Part shown: piece by piece, positions 25,463-33,542 of the stretch
Numbering within the stretch: position 1 is the stretch's first letter
How the letters are laid out: every line of letters starts with the position of its first letter
NCBI GenBank assembly: GCA_018456245.1
Contig: JAGYHQ010000009.1
Location: 1 to 47,177, forward strand
Direction of reading: 5' to 3'
From: Tenacibaculum sp.
Lineage (GTDB): Bacteria > Bacteroidota > Bacteroidia > Flavobacteriales > Flavobacteriaceae
DNA: 47,177 nucleotides
Translations under genes and position numbers: made by a program
Notes under the pieces: generated by a model
What the model was told of the DNA's origin: nothing
What the model saw: only the letters and a program-made list of their open reading frames with translations
The model's database searches: none

Positions 25463-27253
25463 ATGTCTGAAGAAACAAACAAAGTAGTTGAAGAAACTAC
25501 ATCTCCACAACAAGTTAACCCAGAACAATTTTTAGCTGATTTTAATTGGCACAAATACGAACAAGGTATTGAAGAGGTTGACGAAGCAAAATTAAAAGAA
25601 TTTGAACAAGCGTTAGAAGGAACTGTAGGTTTCGTAAACGAACGTGATGTAATTGAAGGTTCAGTAGTAAGAATTACCGATAGAGATGCGATTATTGATA
25701 TCAATTCAAAATCAGAAGGTGTAATTTCTTTAAATGAATTCCGTTACAACCCAAATTTAGCAGTTGGAGACAAAGTAGAAGTATTAGTTGATAAAAGAGA
25801 AGACTCTTCTGGTCAATTAGTATTATCTCACAAAAAAGCAAGAGTAATTAAGGCTTGGGGTAGAGTTAATAAAGCACATGAAACAGGAGAAATTGTTAAT
25901 GGTTTTGTTAAATGCCGTACAAGAGGTGGTATGATTGTGGATGTATTTGGTATTGAAGCATTCTTACCAGGTTCTCAAATTGATGTTAAGCCAATCCGTG
26001 ATTACGATCAATATGTAGAGAAAAACATGGAATTCAAAGTTGTGAAAATCAACCATGAATTTAAAAACGTAGTAGTTTCTCATAAAGCATTAATTGAGGC
26101 TGATTTAGAAGACCAAAAACGTGAAATTATTGGTCAATTAGAAAAAGGACAAGTATTAGAAGGTGTTGTTAAAAACATTACTTCATACGGTGTATTTGTT
26201 GATTTAGGAGGTGTTGACGGATTAGTACACATTACAGATTTATCTTGGTCTCGTATAAACCACCCTAACGAGGTTGTTGAATTAGACCAAAAATTAAATG
26301 TTGTAATTTTAGACTTTGATGATAACAAGTCAAGAATTCAATTAGGATTAAAACAATTATCTAAACACCCATGGGAAGCGTTAAGCGAAACATTAAAAGT
26401 GGGAGATAAAGTAAAAGGTAAAGTAGTTGTACTTGCTGATTACGGTGCGTTTGTAGAGGTTGAAGAAGGTGTTGAAGGATTAATTCACGTATCTGAAATG
26501 TCTTGGTCTACACACTTACGTTCTGCTCAAGATTTCGTAAAAGTAGGTGATGAGGTAGAGGCTCAAGTATTAACGTTAGATCGTGAGGAGCGTAAAATGT
26601 CTTTAGGTATGAAACAATTACACCCAGACCCTTGGACAGATATTACTGCTAAATACCCAGTAGGTTCTACACATACAGGTACTGTACGTAATTACACTAA
26701 CTTTGGTGTATTTGTTGAATTAGAAGAAGGTATTGATGGTTTAGTATATATTTCTGATTTATCTTGGACTAAAAAAGTAAAACACCCATCAGATTTTGTA
26801 ACTGTTGGAGATAAACTTGAAGTTAAAGTATTAGAATTAGATGTTGAAAACCGTAAATTAAACTTAGGTCATAAACAAACTCAAGACAATCCTTGGGATG
26901 CTCATGAGGCTAAATACTCAATAGGTTCTAATCATCAAGGTACAATTACATCTAAAAATGATAAAGGAGCTACTGTAACTTTTGAAGATGGAGTAGAGGC
27001 ATTTGCACCAACTCGTTTATTAGAAAAAGAAGATGGTACTAAATTAGAGAAAGGAGATTCTGCTGAATTCCAAGTAAATGAATTTAGTAAAGAATATAGA
27101 AGAATTGTTGTTTCTCACACAGCTACATTTAAAGAAGAGGAAGCTCGTAATGTTAAGGCTGCTGCAGCCAAAGCACAAGATGCTGAAAAAACCACTTTAG
27201 GAGACATAGGTGGATTAGCTGAATTAAAGAAGCAAATGGAAAAAGGAGAATAA
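25463..27253 (+). CDS. rpsA: 30S ribosomal protein S1
   Basis: 596 residues from the ATG at 25463 (MSEETNKVVEE). Open frame further upstream belongs to the leader. Six S1 repeats are visible: EGSVVRITDRDAIIDI; NGFVKCRTRGGMIVDV; EGVVKNITSYGVFVDLGGVDGLVHITDLSW; KGKVVVLADYGAFVEVEEGVEGLIHVSEMSW; TGTVRNYTNFGVFVELEEGIDGLVYISDLSW; QGTITSKNDKGATVTF. It binds mRNA and helps recruit it to the 30S subunit, important in a phylum with weak Shine-Dalgarno use. Single gene with terminator at 27278-27307. Confidence 0.97.
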   Translation: MSEETNKVVEETTSPQQVNPEQFLADFNWHKYEQGIEEVDEAKLKEFEQALEGTVGFVNERDVIEGSVVRITDRDAIIDINSKSEGVISLNEFRYNPNLAVGDKVEVLVDKREDSSGQLVLSHKKARVIKAWGRVNKAHETGEIVNGFVKCRTRGGMIVDVFGIEAFLPGSQIDVKPIRDYDQYVEKNMEFKVVKINHEFKNVVVSHKALIEADLEDQKREIIGQLEKGQVLEGVVKNITSYGVFVDLGGVDGLVHITDLSWSRINHPNEVVELDQKLNVVILDFDDNKSRIQLGLKQLSKHPWEALSETLKVGDKVKGKVVVLADYGAFVEVEEGVEGLIHVSEMSWSTHLRSAQDFVKVGDEVEAQVLTLDREERKMSLGMKQLHPDPWTDITAKYPVGSTHTGTVRNYTNFGVFVELEEGIDGLVYISDLSWTKKVKHPSDFVTVGDKLEVKVLELDVENRKLNLGHKQTQDNPWDAHEAKYSIGSNHQGTITSKNDKGATVTFEDGVEAFAPTRLLEKEDGTKLEKGDSAEFQVNEFSKEYRRIVVSHTATFKEEEARNVKAAAAKAQDAEKTTLGDIGGLAELKKQMEKGE

Positions 27254-27277
27254 TTTTTTCTCTATTATAAATTATTT

Positions 27278-27307
27278 AAAACCACCAATTTATTTGGTGG
27301 TTTTTAT
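27278..27307 (+). terminator. Terminator of rpsA
   Basis: AAACCACCAA (27279-27288) pairs with TTGGTGGTTT (27294-27303), followed by T-rich sequence. Confidence 0.82.
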
Positions 27308-27367
27308 TTTTTTAAACTTATACGGTTTTATACTAAAAAACTAATATCAAAAAATTACTTTTGTATT

Positions 27368-28516
27368 ATGGATTTACAACAATTTTTTAACGCATTTAAG
27401 AGTAGTTTACAAAATAATGATTTTGTAAAAATTACATTAAGTAAGCCAATAAGTAAAAGTGATGAATTGGTTAATGTTTACATACGCCAAATTGAATTAA
27501 AAGAAGAGGTTTTATTTCAAATTTTATATAGGTACAATACTAATGATAAAGTAAAAAATTACTCATTAAATGATGCTGTTATTGAACTGGAAAACTTACT
27601 TAAAGAAAAATTTAGAGCAGGAATTTTATTTACTTTAGAAAATGATTTGTTAGTTTTTATATCTAAAAAGAAAAAGATAAGTTACAAAACTACAAAGCCA
27701 AGTTTTAAAAATAAATTACCTGTAACCCACGATAAAATAAAAGAAAAAAGGATAGAATTAAGTAAATATTTATATTATTTAGGTATTACTGATAATAAGA
27801 ATAATTTAATACCTAAAATGTCTGATAAGTACAGGCAAATTAACAAATATTTGGAAATTATTGATAGTTTGTTAGAAGCAGTAGATGTTTCTAAAGAAAT
27901 TAATATTGTTGATATGGGGTCGGGTAAAGGTTACTTAACTTTCGCTTTGTATGATTATTTAATTAATATAAAAAAGTATAAAGTAAAGGTAACAGGTATA
28001 GAACTTAGGCAAAATCTTGTTAATTATTGTAATGATATTGCTAAAAAAAGCGGATTTATTAACCTAAATTTTGTAGCTGAAAGAATAGAAAATTATAACG
28101 ATGATAAGATAAATATTTTAATAGCCCTACATGCTTGTGATACTGCAACTGATGATGCTATTTATAAAGGATTAGTTGCAAAATCAGATTTAATTATTTG
28201 TGCCCCTTGTTGTCATAAGCAAATTCGTCAGCAAGTAAAAGGAAAAGAACAAGAAATTCCGTTATTAAAATACGGAATTTTTAAAGAACGACAATTTGAA
28301 ATGGTTACCGATACCATTAGAGCTTTAATATTAGAAAAGAAAGGTTACAACACTAAAATTTTTGAATTTATAAGTAATGAACATACACGAAAAAACATAA
28401 TGTTAGTTGGTTCAAAATCAAATAAAATTAAAGATGTAGAACTAATTAACAAAAAAATTACCGGATTAAAAGAGATATATAAAATAGAAAATCATTATTT
28501 AGAAACATTGGTTTAA
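27368..28516 (+). CDS. Class I SAM-dependent methyltransferase (METTL25/Trm13-like domain)
   Basis: 382 residues. The SAM-binding motif I is IVDMGSGKGYLTFALYDYL (about 178-196), with acidic GIELRQNLV at strand 2. HACDTATDDAI and CAPCCHKQI follow; the PCCHK motif is typical of the Methyltransf_32 group that includes METTL25 and Trm13-type enzymes. The N-terminal ~150 residues are not recognised. The substrate is unknown, RNA being the likeliest from family relations. The 3' end overlaps the convergent gene by 4 bp. Confidence 0.82.
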   Translation: MDLQQFFNAFKSSLQNNDFVKITLSKPISKSDELVNVYIRQIELKEEVLFQILYRYNTNDKVKNYSLNDAVIELENLLKEKFRAGILFTLENDLLVFISKKKKISYKTTKPSFKNKLPVTHDKIKEKRIELSKYLYYLGITDNKNNLIPKMSDKYRQINKYLEIIDSLLEAVDVSKEINIVDMGSGKGYLTFALYDYLINIKKYKVKVTGIELRQNLVNYCNDIAKKSGFINLNFVAERIENYNDDKINILIALHACDTATDDAIYKGLVAKSDLIICAPCCHKQIRQQVKGKEQEIPLLKYGIFKERQFEMVTDTIRALILEKKGYNTKIFEFISNEHTRKNIMLVGSKSNKIKDVELINKKITGLKEIYKIENHYLETLV

Positions 28517-28953
28517 TCAAATTTGCCATGTTCTAATGCTAATTCACAAAAATCATTAAAAGGTAAGATTTTAATATCTTCTAATTTTATATTATTACAT
28601 TTTGTTTTGCCTGCAACATAAATATTGTAGTTAGTTTTTGGTTTTGCTTTAGATAATTCTTCAAACAAACCGTCTCTAAAAAATATTTTATTGTATAATT
28701 CTGGTAAGTGAGGTTCTACAAAAAAGTCTCCTTGTTTTATAAAGTTGTTATATTCATTTTTATTATCTCCTATTTTGTGTAATGAAAATAGAAAGGTGTT
28801 TTTATCATTATCTCCTATATAAATTTGTAGAGTATAATAGGTTTCATCTTCTTCTTTAAAAAATATATCGCCAAAAGGAGTATGTGCTAAAATAGTTCTG
28901 TCTTTATCGTCTTTAAAAAACTTTTTAAATATTTTTTGTTGTAAATTCATCAT
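28513..28953 (-). CDS. Conserved hypothetical, DUF1851/SUKH-like
   Basis: 146 residues without signal or membrane segment. TILAHTPFGDIFFKEEDETYYTLQIYIGD resembles the strand pattern of DUF1851 (Tdi1-type immunity proteins), and FRDGLFEELSKAKPKTNYNIY fits the second half. If right, it may be an immunity protein with no toxin beside it. The similarity is by eye and weak. Convergent with and overlapping the methyltransferase gene. Two ATGs in tandem make the start uncertain by one codon. Confidence 0.5.
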   Translation of the reverse strand: MMNLQQKIFKKFFKDDKDRTILAHTPFGDIFFKEEDETYYTLQIYIGDNDKNTFLFSLHKIGDNKNEYNNFIKQGDFFVEPHLPELYNKIFFRDGLFEELSKAKPKTNYNIYVAGKTKCNNIKLEDIKILPFNDFCELALEHGKFD

Positions 28954-29036
28954 TAATTTAATTTTAAAAGGAGGACTAATTTAATAAAATAAAGTTAGTA
29001 AATAGAGAGTTATATTAAATCGTTTATTTGTTAGTA

Positions 29037-29147
29037 ATGTTACCTTTGGGGTTTAGAGGAGTTAAAGATAATTATTCTGATACAAAATATTATAAAGAAG
29101 TATTAAAAGATTGTGCTTATTTTAGAAAGTATATTGATAAAAACTAA
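29037..29147 (+). other. Short open frame (36 codons) overlapping a long hairpin
   Basis: ATG at 29037 to TAA at 29147 gives a 36-residue basic peptide beginning MLPLGFRGVKDNYSDTKYYK. Its last codons form the left arm of a perfect 12-bp hairpin, AAGTATATTGAT (29127-29138) / ATCAATATACTT (29157-29168). No family, signal or good ribosome site is seen. It may be a gene remnant or chance. The hairpin may weakly terminate apt on the minus strand. Confidence 0.2.
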
Positions 29148-29187
29148 AGGTATTTCATCAATATACTTCCTTTAATATTTGTAAGAT

Positions 29188-29712
29188 TTAATATTTTACA
29201 AGTGAGTAAATTTCTTCTAAACCTGATAATTTAGAAGTTCCGTTTAATTCCGTTAATTCAATTAAAAAACTTAAATAAACGGGGTTATTTCCAAATTTTC
29301 GTAATAATTGTAATGAGGCGTTTGCACTTCCTCCTGTTGCTAATAGGTCATCGTGTAATAATAAAACGTCATTTTCTGAAATAGCATCTTTATGAATTTC
29401 TAAAGAGTCTGTTCCGTATTCTAATTCGTATTCAATTTTAAATTTATCAGCAGGAAGTTTCCCCGGTTTACGTAACATTACAAAACCAGCGCCAAGTTTA
29501 TATGCTAAAATTGAGCCTATAATAAAGCCTCTACTTTCAATTCCTACAACTTTTGTAATACCTTTGTCTTTGTAATGTTCATACAATAAATTAACCATTT
29601 CTTGTAAAACCTCAGGCTCTTTAAGTGCGGTTGTAATATCTTTAAATTGAATTCCTTTTTTAGGGAAATCAGGTACGTTTCTTATGCTTTTTTTTATTTT
29701 TTCTATGTTCAT
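29188..29712 (-). CDS. apt: Adenine phosphoribosyltransferase
   Basis: 174 residues, standard length. It converts adenine and PRPP to AMP. FPKKGIQFKDITTAL at the N-terminus and VVGIESRGFIIGSILAYKLGAGFVMLRKPGKLP form the base-binding region; DVLLLHDDLLATGGSANAS is the PRPP-binding loop, with HDD where VDD is usual. It is the host gene directly beyond the left end of the mobile element, so before insertion apt would have been the next gene downstream of mnmE. Confidence 0.95.
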   Translation of the reverse strand: MNIEKIKKSIRNVPDFPKKGIQFKDITTALKEPEVLQEMVNLLYEHYKDKGITKVVGIESRGFIIGSILAYKLGAGFVMLRKPGKLPADKFKIEYELEYGTDSLEIHKDAISENDVLLLHDDLLATGGSANASLQLLRKFGNNPVYLSFLIELTELNGTSKLSGLEEIYSLVKY

Positions 29713-29763
29713 TTCTATTTTTTATTAACTTTTAAATAGTGAGTTGTTTTTATCTTTTAAATA

Positions 29764-29781
29764 TTACTTTCCGATACAGAA
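29764..29781 (-). repeat. Left attachment site, mnmE-like core
   Basis: On the minus strand this reads TTCTGTATCGGAAAGTAA, i.e. codons F-C-I-G-K-stop. It differs from the mnmE 3' end at two positions, both synonymous. It lies in otherwise non-coding sequence between apt and the element cargo. Confidence 0.85.
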
Positions 29782-29787
29782 AGTGAA

Positions 29788-29840
29788 ACACCTTTTATTT
29801 ATAAGACTTATAGCCTTATGAGTTGTAATTTAGGTGTAAT
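29788..29840. repeat. Left-end AGGTGT repeats, candidate integrase arm sites
   Basis: AGGTGT appears inverted at 29788-29793 (ACACCT), and AGGTGTAAT appears direct at 29832-29840. They are within 60 bp of the left core and match motifs at the right end (45040-45100). Confidence 0.45.
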
Positions 29841-29859
29841 ACTTTGTTTTCGGTTGTTT

Positions 29860-31020
29860 TTAAAATTTTATATTTCTAAAATTAATCATTCCATTTTCTT
29901 CTGAAAAAATAGTATGCTCGCCATCGTAAATAACTTGGGTTGATACGACATCATTACCGATAATTTTTCGTAAATAATCTAAACCTTTGGTAAATGATTT
30001 CGTAAATGCTTTTGCTGATTTTATTTCATAGGCATTTAACTTCATTCCATTTTCTTCTATTAAATCCACCTCATTTTGAGATTTATCTTTATAAAAATAC
30101 AAATTAGAGTTTTTACCTTGATTAAATCGGTTTTTCAAAAACTCTAAAACAACCATATTCTCAAATAAATTTCCACGAAGTGGGTGCGTTTCTAATTGTG
30201 TTTCGTTTTCAATGCCGAGTAAAAAACACGCCAAACCTGTATCACAAAAATAAATTTTTGGCGATTTTACTAATCGTTTTCCGATGTTTCTGAAAAATGG
30301 TGGCAAACGAAATAAAATATACGACGCTTCCAAAACACTTATCCATTCTTTAATAGTCGGAGCAGAAACACCTACTTCATTTGATAAATTAGAAATGTTT
30401 AATTCCGTTCCTATTCGCCCAGCACAAAGTTTTATAAAAGTTTGAAAATGATTAATTTCTTTGATTTTCAAAAGTTGTCTTACATCTCGTTCTACATAAG
30501 TGTTGTAATAGTTTCGGCTGACATCTTGCACAGGAAAACCTTTTCCCCAAACGGCAGGATAACCACCTTTTAAAATCAGTTCGTTGGTATCCGTTTTTTG
30601 AATTTGTTCGCCCAACTCTTGATGTGACAAAGGCAACAATGAAAATACTGCCGAACGACCTGCTAACGATTGTGTAACACTTTCCATTAAAGCGAAATTA
30701 CTACTTCCAGTTAAAATAAATTTAGCCGTTTCATCTTCATCTACAACCACTTGAATGTATGACAATAATTCAGGAACATTTTGTACTTCATCTAAAATTA
30801 AACCTTTTTTATATTGTTTCAAAAAGGCTTTTGGCGAAGTTAAAATTAAATTTCGCAAACTTATTTCTTCCAAATTGACATAGTGATAATCCTTAAAAAC
30901 TTCTTTACAAAGTGTTGTTTTTCCTGATTGACGAGGGCCTGTAACCACAATTACAGAATACATTTTATGAACTCGCTCTAATTCTTTTTGTTGCTGTCGT
31001 TGGATTATTTTTTTACTCAT
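29860..31020 (-). CDS. AAA-family ATPase with DUF4143 C-terminal domain
   Basis: 386 residues from the ATG at 31020 (MSKKIIQRQQ). The frame is open upstream to 31125, but that part overlaps the promoter. Walker A is GPRQSGKT (28-35), Walker B is KGLILDEVQN, followed by TGSSNFALM and LAGRSAVFSLLPLS. The C-terminal DUF4143 part includes GNLFENMVVLEFLKNRF and a nuclease-like NEVDLIEENGMKLNAYEIKSAK (D, E, K spaced as in PD-(D/E)XK folds). This family is common in mobile DNA; its role is unproven. Divergent from the Fic gene. Confidence 0.9.
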   Translation of the reverse strand: MSKKIIQRQQQKELERVHKMYSVIVVTGPRQSGKTTLCKEVFKDYHYVNLEEISLRNLILTSPKAFLKQYKKGLILDEVQNVPELLSYIQVVVDEDETAKFILTGSSNFALMESVTQSLAGRSAVFSLLPLSHQELGEQIQKTDTNELILKGGYPAVWGKGFPVQDVSRNYYNTYVERDVRQLLKIKEINHFQTFIKLCAGRIGTELNISNLSNEVGVSAPTIKEWISVLEASYILFRLPPFFRNIGKRLVKSPKIYFCDTGLACFLLGIENETQLETHPLRGNLFENMVVLEFLKNRFNQGKNSNLYFYKDKSQNEVDLIEENGMKLNAYEIKSAKAFTKSFTKGLDYLRKIIGNDVVSTQVIYDGEHTIFSEENGMINFRNIKF

Positions 31021-31024
31021 TTTT

Positions 31025-31133
31025 CGGACAAATTGAAAGTTGTACTTTATTTTTGTCCAAAAATAGTCTTTATTTTTGATGTGAGCAAATAAAAAAATCG
31101 GACAAATTGAAACTACAACTTTCAATTTGTCCG
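31025..31133. repeat. Three copies of CGGACAAATTGAAA around the ATPase promoter
   Basis: Direct copies lie at 31025-31038 and 31099-31112, and an inverted copy at 31120-31133. The last two form a hairpin with a 21-bp perfect stem (31092-31112 / 31120-31140) and a 7-nt loop. The first copy extends to 20 bp complementary to 31114-31133. The copies sit on both sides of the ATPase promoter at 31058-31089. Confidence 0.8.
31058..31089 (-). promoter_or_regulatory. Promoter of the DUF4143 ATPase gene
   Basis: On the minus strand TTTG (31089-31086), 20-bp spacer, TATTTTTG (31065-31058): a full -33/-7 match, 38 bp before the ATG at 31020. Confidence 0.65.
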
Positions 31134-31169
31134 ATTTTTTAAGTTTAAAAACTAAAATGATGGATAAAA

Positions 31170-31201
31170 TTTGCTTTTATAAATCAAAAAATATACTTTT
31201 G
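31170..31201 (+). promoter_or_regulatory. Promoter of the Fic gene
   Basis: TTTG (31170-31173), 20-bp spacer, TACTTTTG (31194-31201): a full -33/-7 match, 34 bp before the ATG at 31236. Confidence 0.7.
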
Positions 31202-31235
31202 TGATTGATAAATAAAGTTTTTATACATCATTATA

Positions 31236-32354
31236 ATGAAAAATTGGAATTGGAAACATAAGGATTGGGCAAATTTTACTTACAATAAAGAACAAATTAA
31301 CGAGTTAGAATTAGAACTTGCAAATTTAACTGGTGTTATTGTAGGTATATTAAAAAGTTTTGACCAGTACGGGAATGAACGCTTTTTGGTAGATTTAATG
31401 AGCAATGAGGCTCTTAAAACTTCCGAAATAGAGGGCGAATTATTAAATCGTGATAGTGTGCAGTCTTCTATACAGCGAAATTTGGGCTTTAAAATTACGG
31501 AAAGTTCTGTTCGTAAAGTAACTCCTGCTGAATATGGTATTGCTGAAATGATGGTGGATTTATATAAAAATTTTGATACCAAACTTACTGATGAAAGTTT
31601 GTTTGAGTGGCATAAAATGCTGACTAACGGTAGGCGAGATTTATTGGATATAGGGCGTTACCGAACACATAAAGAGCCGATGCAAATTGTTTCAGGTAGC
31701 ATCAACAGACCTATTGTGCATTATGAAGCACCTCCTTCTTCTGAAATGCAGAAAGAAATGTCTAATTTTATAAAATGGTTTAATGATAATCATTTTGATA
31801 CTCCTACCGAATTAACACCGATAGTTAAGGCAGGAATAACACATTTTTATTTTGTAACAATACACCCTTTTGAAGATGGAAATGGTCGTATTGCAAGAGC
31901 ATTGACTGAAAAATCATTAGGATTAAGTTTAGGAAAACCGTCTTATACTTCATTGTCAAAAACGATTAATGAAAACAAAAAAATGTATTATACGGCTCTT
32001 GAAAAGCATAACACAACGCTAAATCTTACCGATTGGCTCGTATATTTTGGTGAGTTATTAATTCAATCGCAGAAAAATACCATAGAATTATTAGAATTTA
32101 CCATTGCTAAAACGCATTTTTTTGATAAGCATAAAAGCATCTTAAATGAACGACAAATTAAGGTTATTCAACGAATATTTAAAGAGGGAGTAAAAGGCTT
32201 TGACGGTGGATTAAGTGCCAAAAATTACAAAACAATTTCAGGTACATCAGATGCTACAACTACTCGTGACCTTAAAGATTTGGTTGATAAAGGAATATTT
32301 ATGAAAACAGGGCAATTGAAAGGGACTAGGTATTTTATAGTGCTTGATAGTTAA
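31236..32354 (+). CDS. Fic-domain protein (DUF4172 N-terminus), class II self-inhibited
   Basis: 372 residues. A DUF4172-type N-terminus is followed by the Fic domain and a winged-helix-like C-terminus (about 305-370, SGTSDATTTRDLKDLVDKGIF). The active-site motif HPFEDGNGRIAR (210-221) is complete, predicting transfer of AMP or another nucleotide to protein hydroxyls. The inhibitory motif [ST]xxxE[GN] is present on the N-terminal helix as TSEIEG (62-67), so it is a class II enzyme that carries its own antitoxin helix. Divergent from the DUF4143 ATPase gene. Confidence 0.93.
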   Translation: MKNWNWKHKDWANFTYNKEQINELELELANLTGVIVGILKSFDQYGNERFLVDLMSNEALKTSEIEGELLNRDSVQSSIQRNLGFKITESSVRKVTPAEYGIAEMMVDLYKNFDTKLTDESLFEWHKMLTNGRRDLLDIGRYRTHKEPMQIVSGSINRPIVHYEAPPSSEMQKEMSNFIKWFNDNHFDTPTELTPIVKAGITHFYFVTIHPFEDGNGRIARALTEKSLGLSLGKPSYTSLSKTINENKKMYYTALEKHNTTLNLTDWLVYFGELLIQSQKNTIELLEFTIAKTHFFDKHKSILNERQIKVIQRIFKEGVKGFDGGLSAKNYKTISGTSDATTTRDLKDLVDKGIFMKTGQLKGTRYFIVLDS

Positions 32355-32529
32355 TTTTTCTTCTAAATCATTTATTTGCTAATAATCAATTTTAAAACTT
32401 AAGTTTATTATTATGATACTGATTTTTTATATTTTTGTGTTTGAGTTTGTTAATAGGCTATTTCGTAGGGGTAGTTCAATTTGCCTTATAGATATAATAG
32501 TGAGTTGTAGGTGTTTTTGATTTACCACC
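32355..32529. other. AT-rich spacer after the Fic gene, no gene seen
   Basis: No open frame with coding character. The Fic stop is followed by T-rich sequence without a clear terminator stem. The conserved palindromic spacer element begins at 32530. Confidence 0.5.
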
Positions 32530-32622
32530 CAACTTTATTTAAATTGCTTATTTTTGATTAATTTAGCAACCAAAATAAGGTTTAGTTGAGGGAGAGGAGA
32601 CTATAATTTTTTAATTGCTACT
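32530..32622 (+). repeat. Spacer element copy A (degenerate palindrome plus conserved block)
   Basis: An imperfect inverted repeat (32530-32588) begins CAACTTTATTT and ends AATAAGGTTTAGTTG, centred on the -7-like box TATTTTTG (32549-32556). TTTTTTAATTGCTACT follows at 32607-32622. Copy A precedes the unknown-protein/unfoldase cassette. It could be its promoter and leader, since the gene starts ~50 bp later. Confidence 0.6.
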
Positions 32623-32675
32623 ATATACCCTTTCTCTGAGCCGTTGTGGTAATTTATTAAAAGAAAAAGAAAAAA

Positions 32676-33542
32676 ATGATATTCAATATATATTACATAA
32701 ATCTTCCAAAAGTGTACGAAATTAAAATGATGTTAGATAATGTCATTTTGTTGAACAAAAAATTGGAAAAAAATAAAAATATAGAAGGGCAAACAGAACT
32801 TGGAGCGAAATTTGATATTGGTAATAAATTTTTCAAATTATTAAATGTAGAAGGAGATGGAAAAGGCAGAATTTCTGGAAGTTCCGCTCAAAAAGTACTT
32901 GAAACTTTTGAGGTTAAAAACACAAAATCTGTCATTCTAAAAGAGGTTTTAGAAAATTCAAAACTAATTAAATCATTTGAAAATGTTGTAGAAGGAGAAC
33001 TTATCAGAGTAAATAATGTCTCATTAACTTTAGAAAATGAGCCTGAATTAAGAGTTGTAAAACTATTTACTAGTGATGCTTTTAAAGGGATGACTGTTCC
33101 TGGAGCAAAAGGTTTTGATTTGAACAATCTTTTCAATTCAATGTTTAAAGATTACGCATATAAGTTGAAAGGAACAATTTTAGGTTTGGAAGAAAATATC
33201 CTCATTAAAATACCAATGACATTTGAGAACGAATTTGAAAGTTCCTATAGTGTAGATGATTTATTTATTGGAAAAGTTTCTTTAGTTGGTCTTTATAAGG
33301 GGAAAATAAAGCTTAGAGAATTAAAAAACTCATTAGAGTTTTTTCAAGAAATGGGAAATATTCAAAATATGGTAAATCCTCAAAGTGAAGATGATGAAAT
33401 TCAGAATAGTCAATATGAGGATGTTAAATATAATGATAACTATAATCCATTTTTGAGTAGTCTACAAGATGATAAGGAATATCATTATATAGACATATTA
33501 TCAATCATTCAAACTATAAATACACCTAAAAAGAATGATTAG
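32676..33542 (+). CDS. Unknown protein paired with a Clp-type unfoldase (weak DUF6414 resemblance)
   Basis: 288 residues, no signal or membrane helix. It opens MIFNIYYINLPKVYEIKMML, then a charged helical stretch, then FEVKNTKSVILKEVLENSKLIKSFENVVEGELIRVNNVSLTL, which recalls DUF6414-type proteins. The similarity is by memory and unsure. A glycine-rich segment lies at about 65-85 (EGDGKGRISGSSAQ). The last 60 residues are acidic. It overlaps the ATPase gene by 8 bp, so the two are made together. As cargo of a mobile element between Fic and a restriction system, a defence role is plausible but inferred. Confidence 0.6.
   Translation: MIFNIYYINLPKVYEIKMMLDNVILLNKKLEKNKNIEGQTELGAKFDIGNKFFKLLNVEGDGKGRISGSSAQKVLETFEVKNTKSVILKEVLENSKLIKSFENVVEGELIRVNNVSLTLENEPELRVVKLFTSDAFKGMTVPGAKGFDLNNLFNSMFKDYAYKLKGTILGLEENILIKIPMTFENEFESSYSVDDLFIGKVSLVGLYKGKIKLRELKNSLEFFQEMGNIQNMVNPQSEDDEIQNSQYEDVKYNDNYNPFLSSLQDDKEYHYIDILSIIQTINTPKKND

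Noticed and set aside
29713-29859. tRNA gene as the insertion target
   Set aside because: No cloverleaf was found near either end. The shared core is the mnmE 3' coding end instead.
31021-31125. N-terminal extension of the DUF4143 ATPase
   Set aside because: The region contains the promoter and repeat sites; MSKKII at 31020 fits the family start.
31092-31140. Terminator between ATPase and Fic genes
   Set aside because: The hairpin has a T run, but it lies upstream of both divergent genes, so there is no transcript for it to end. It was described as a repeat/operator instead.
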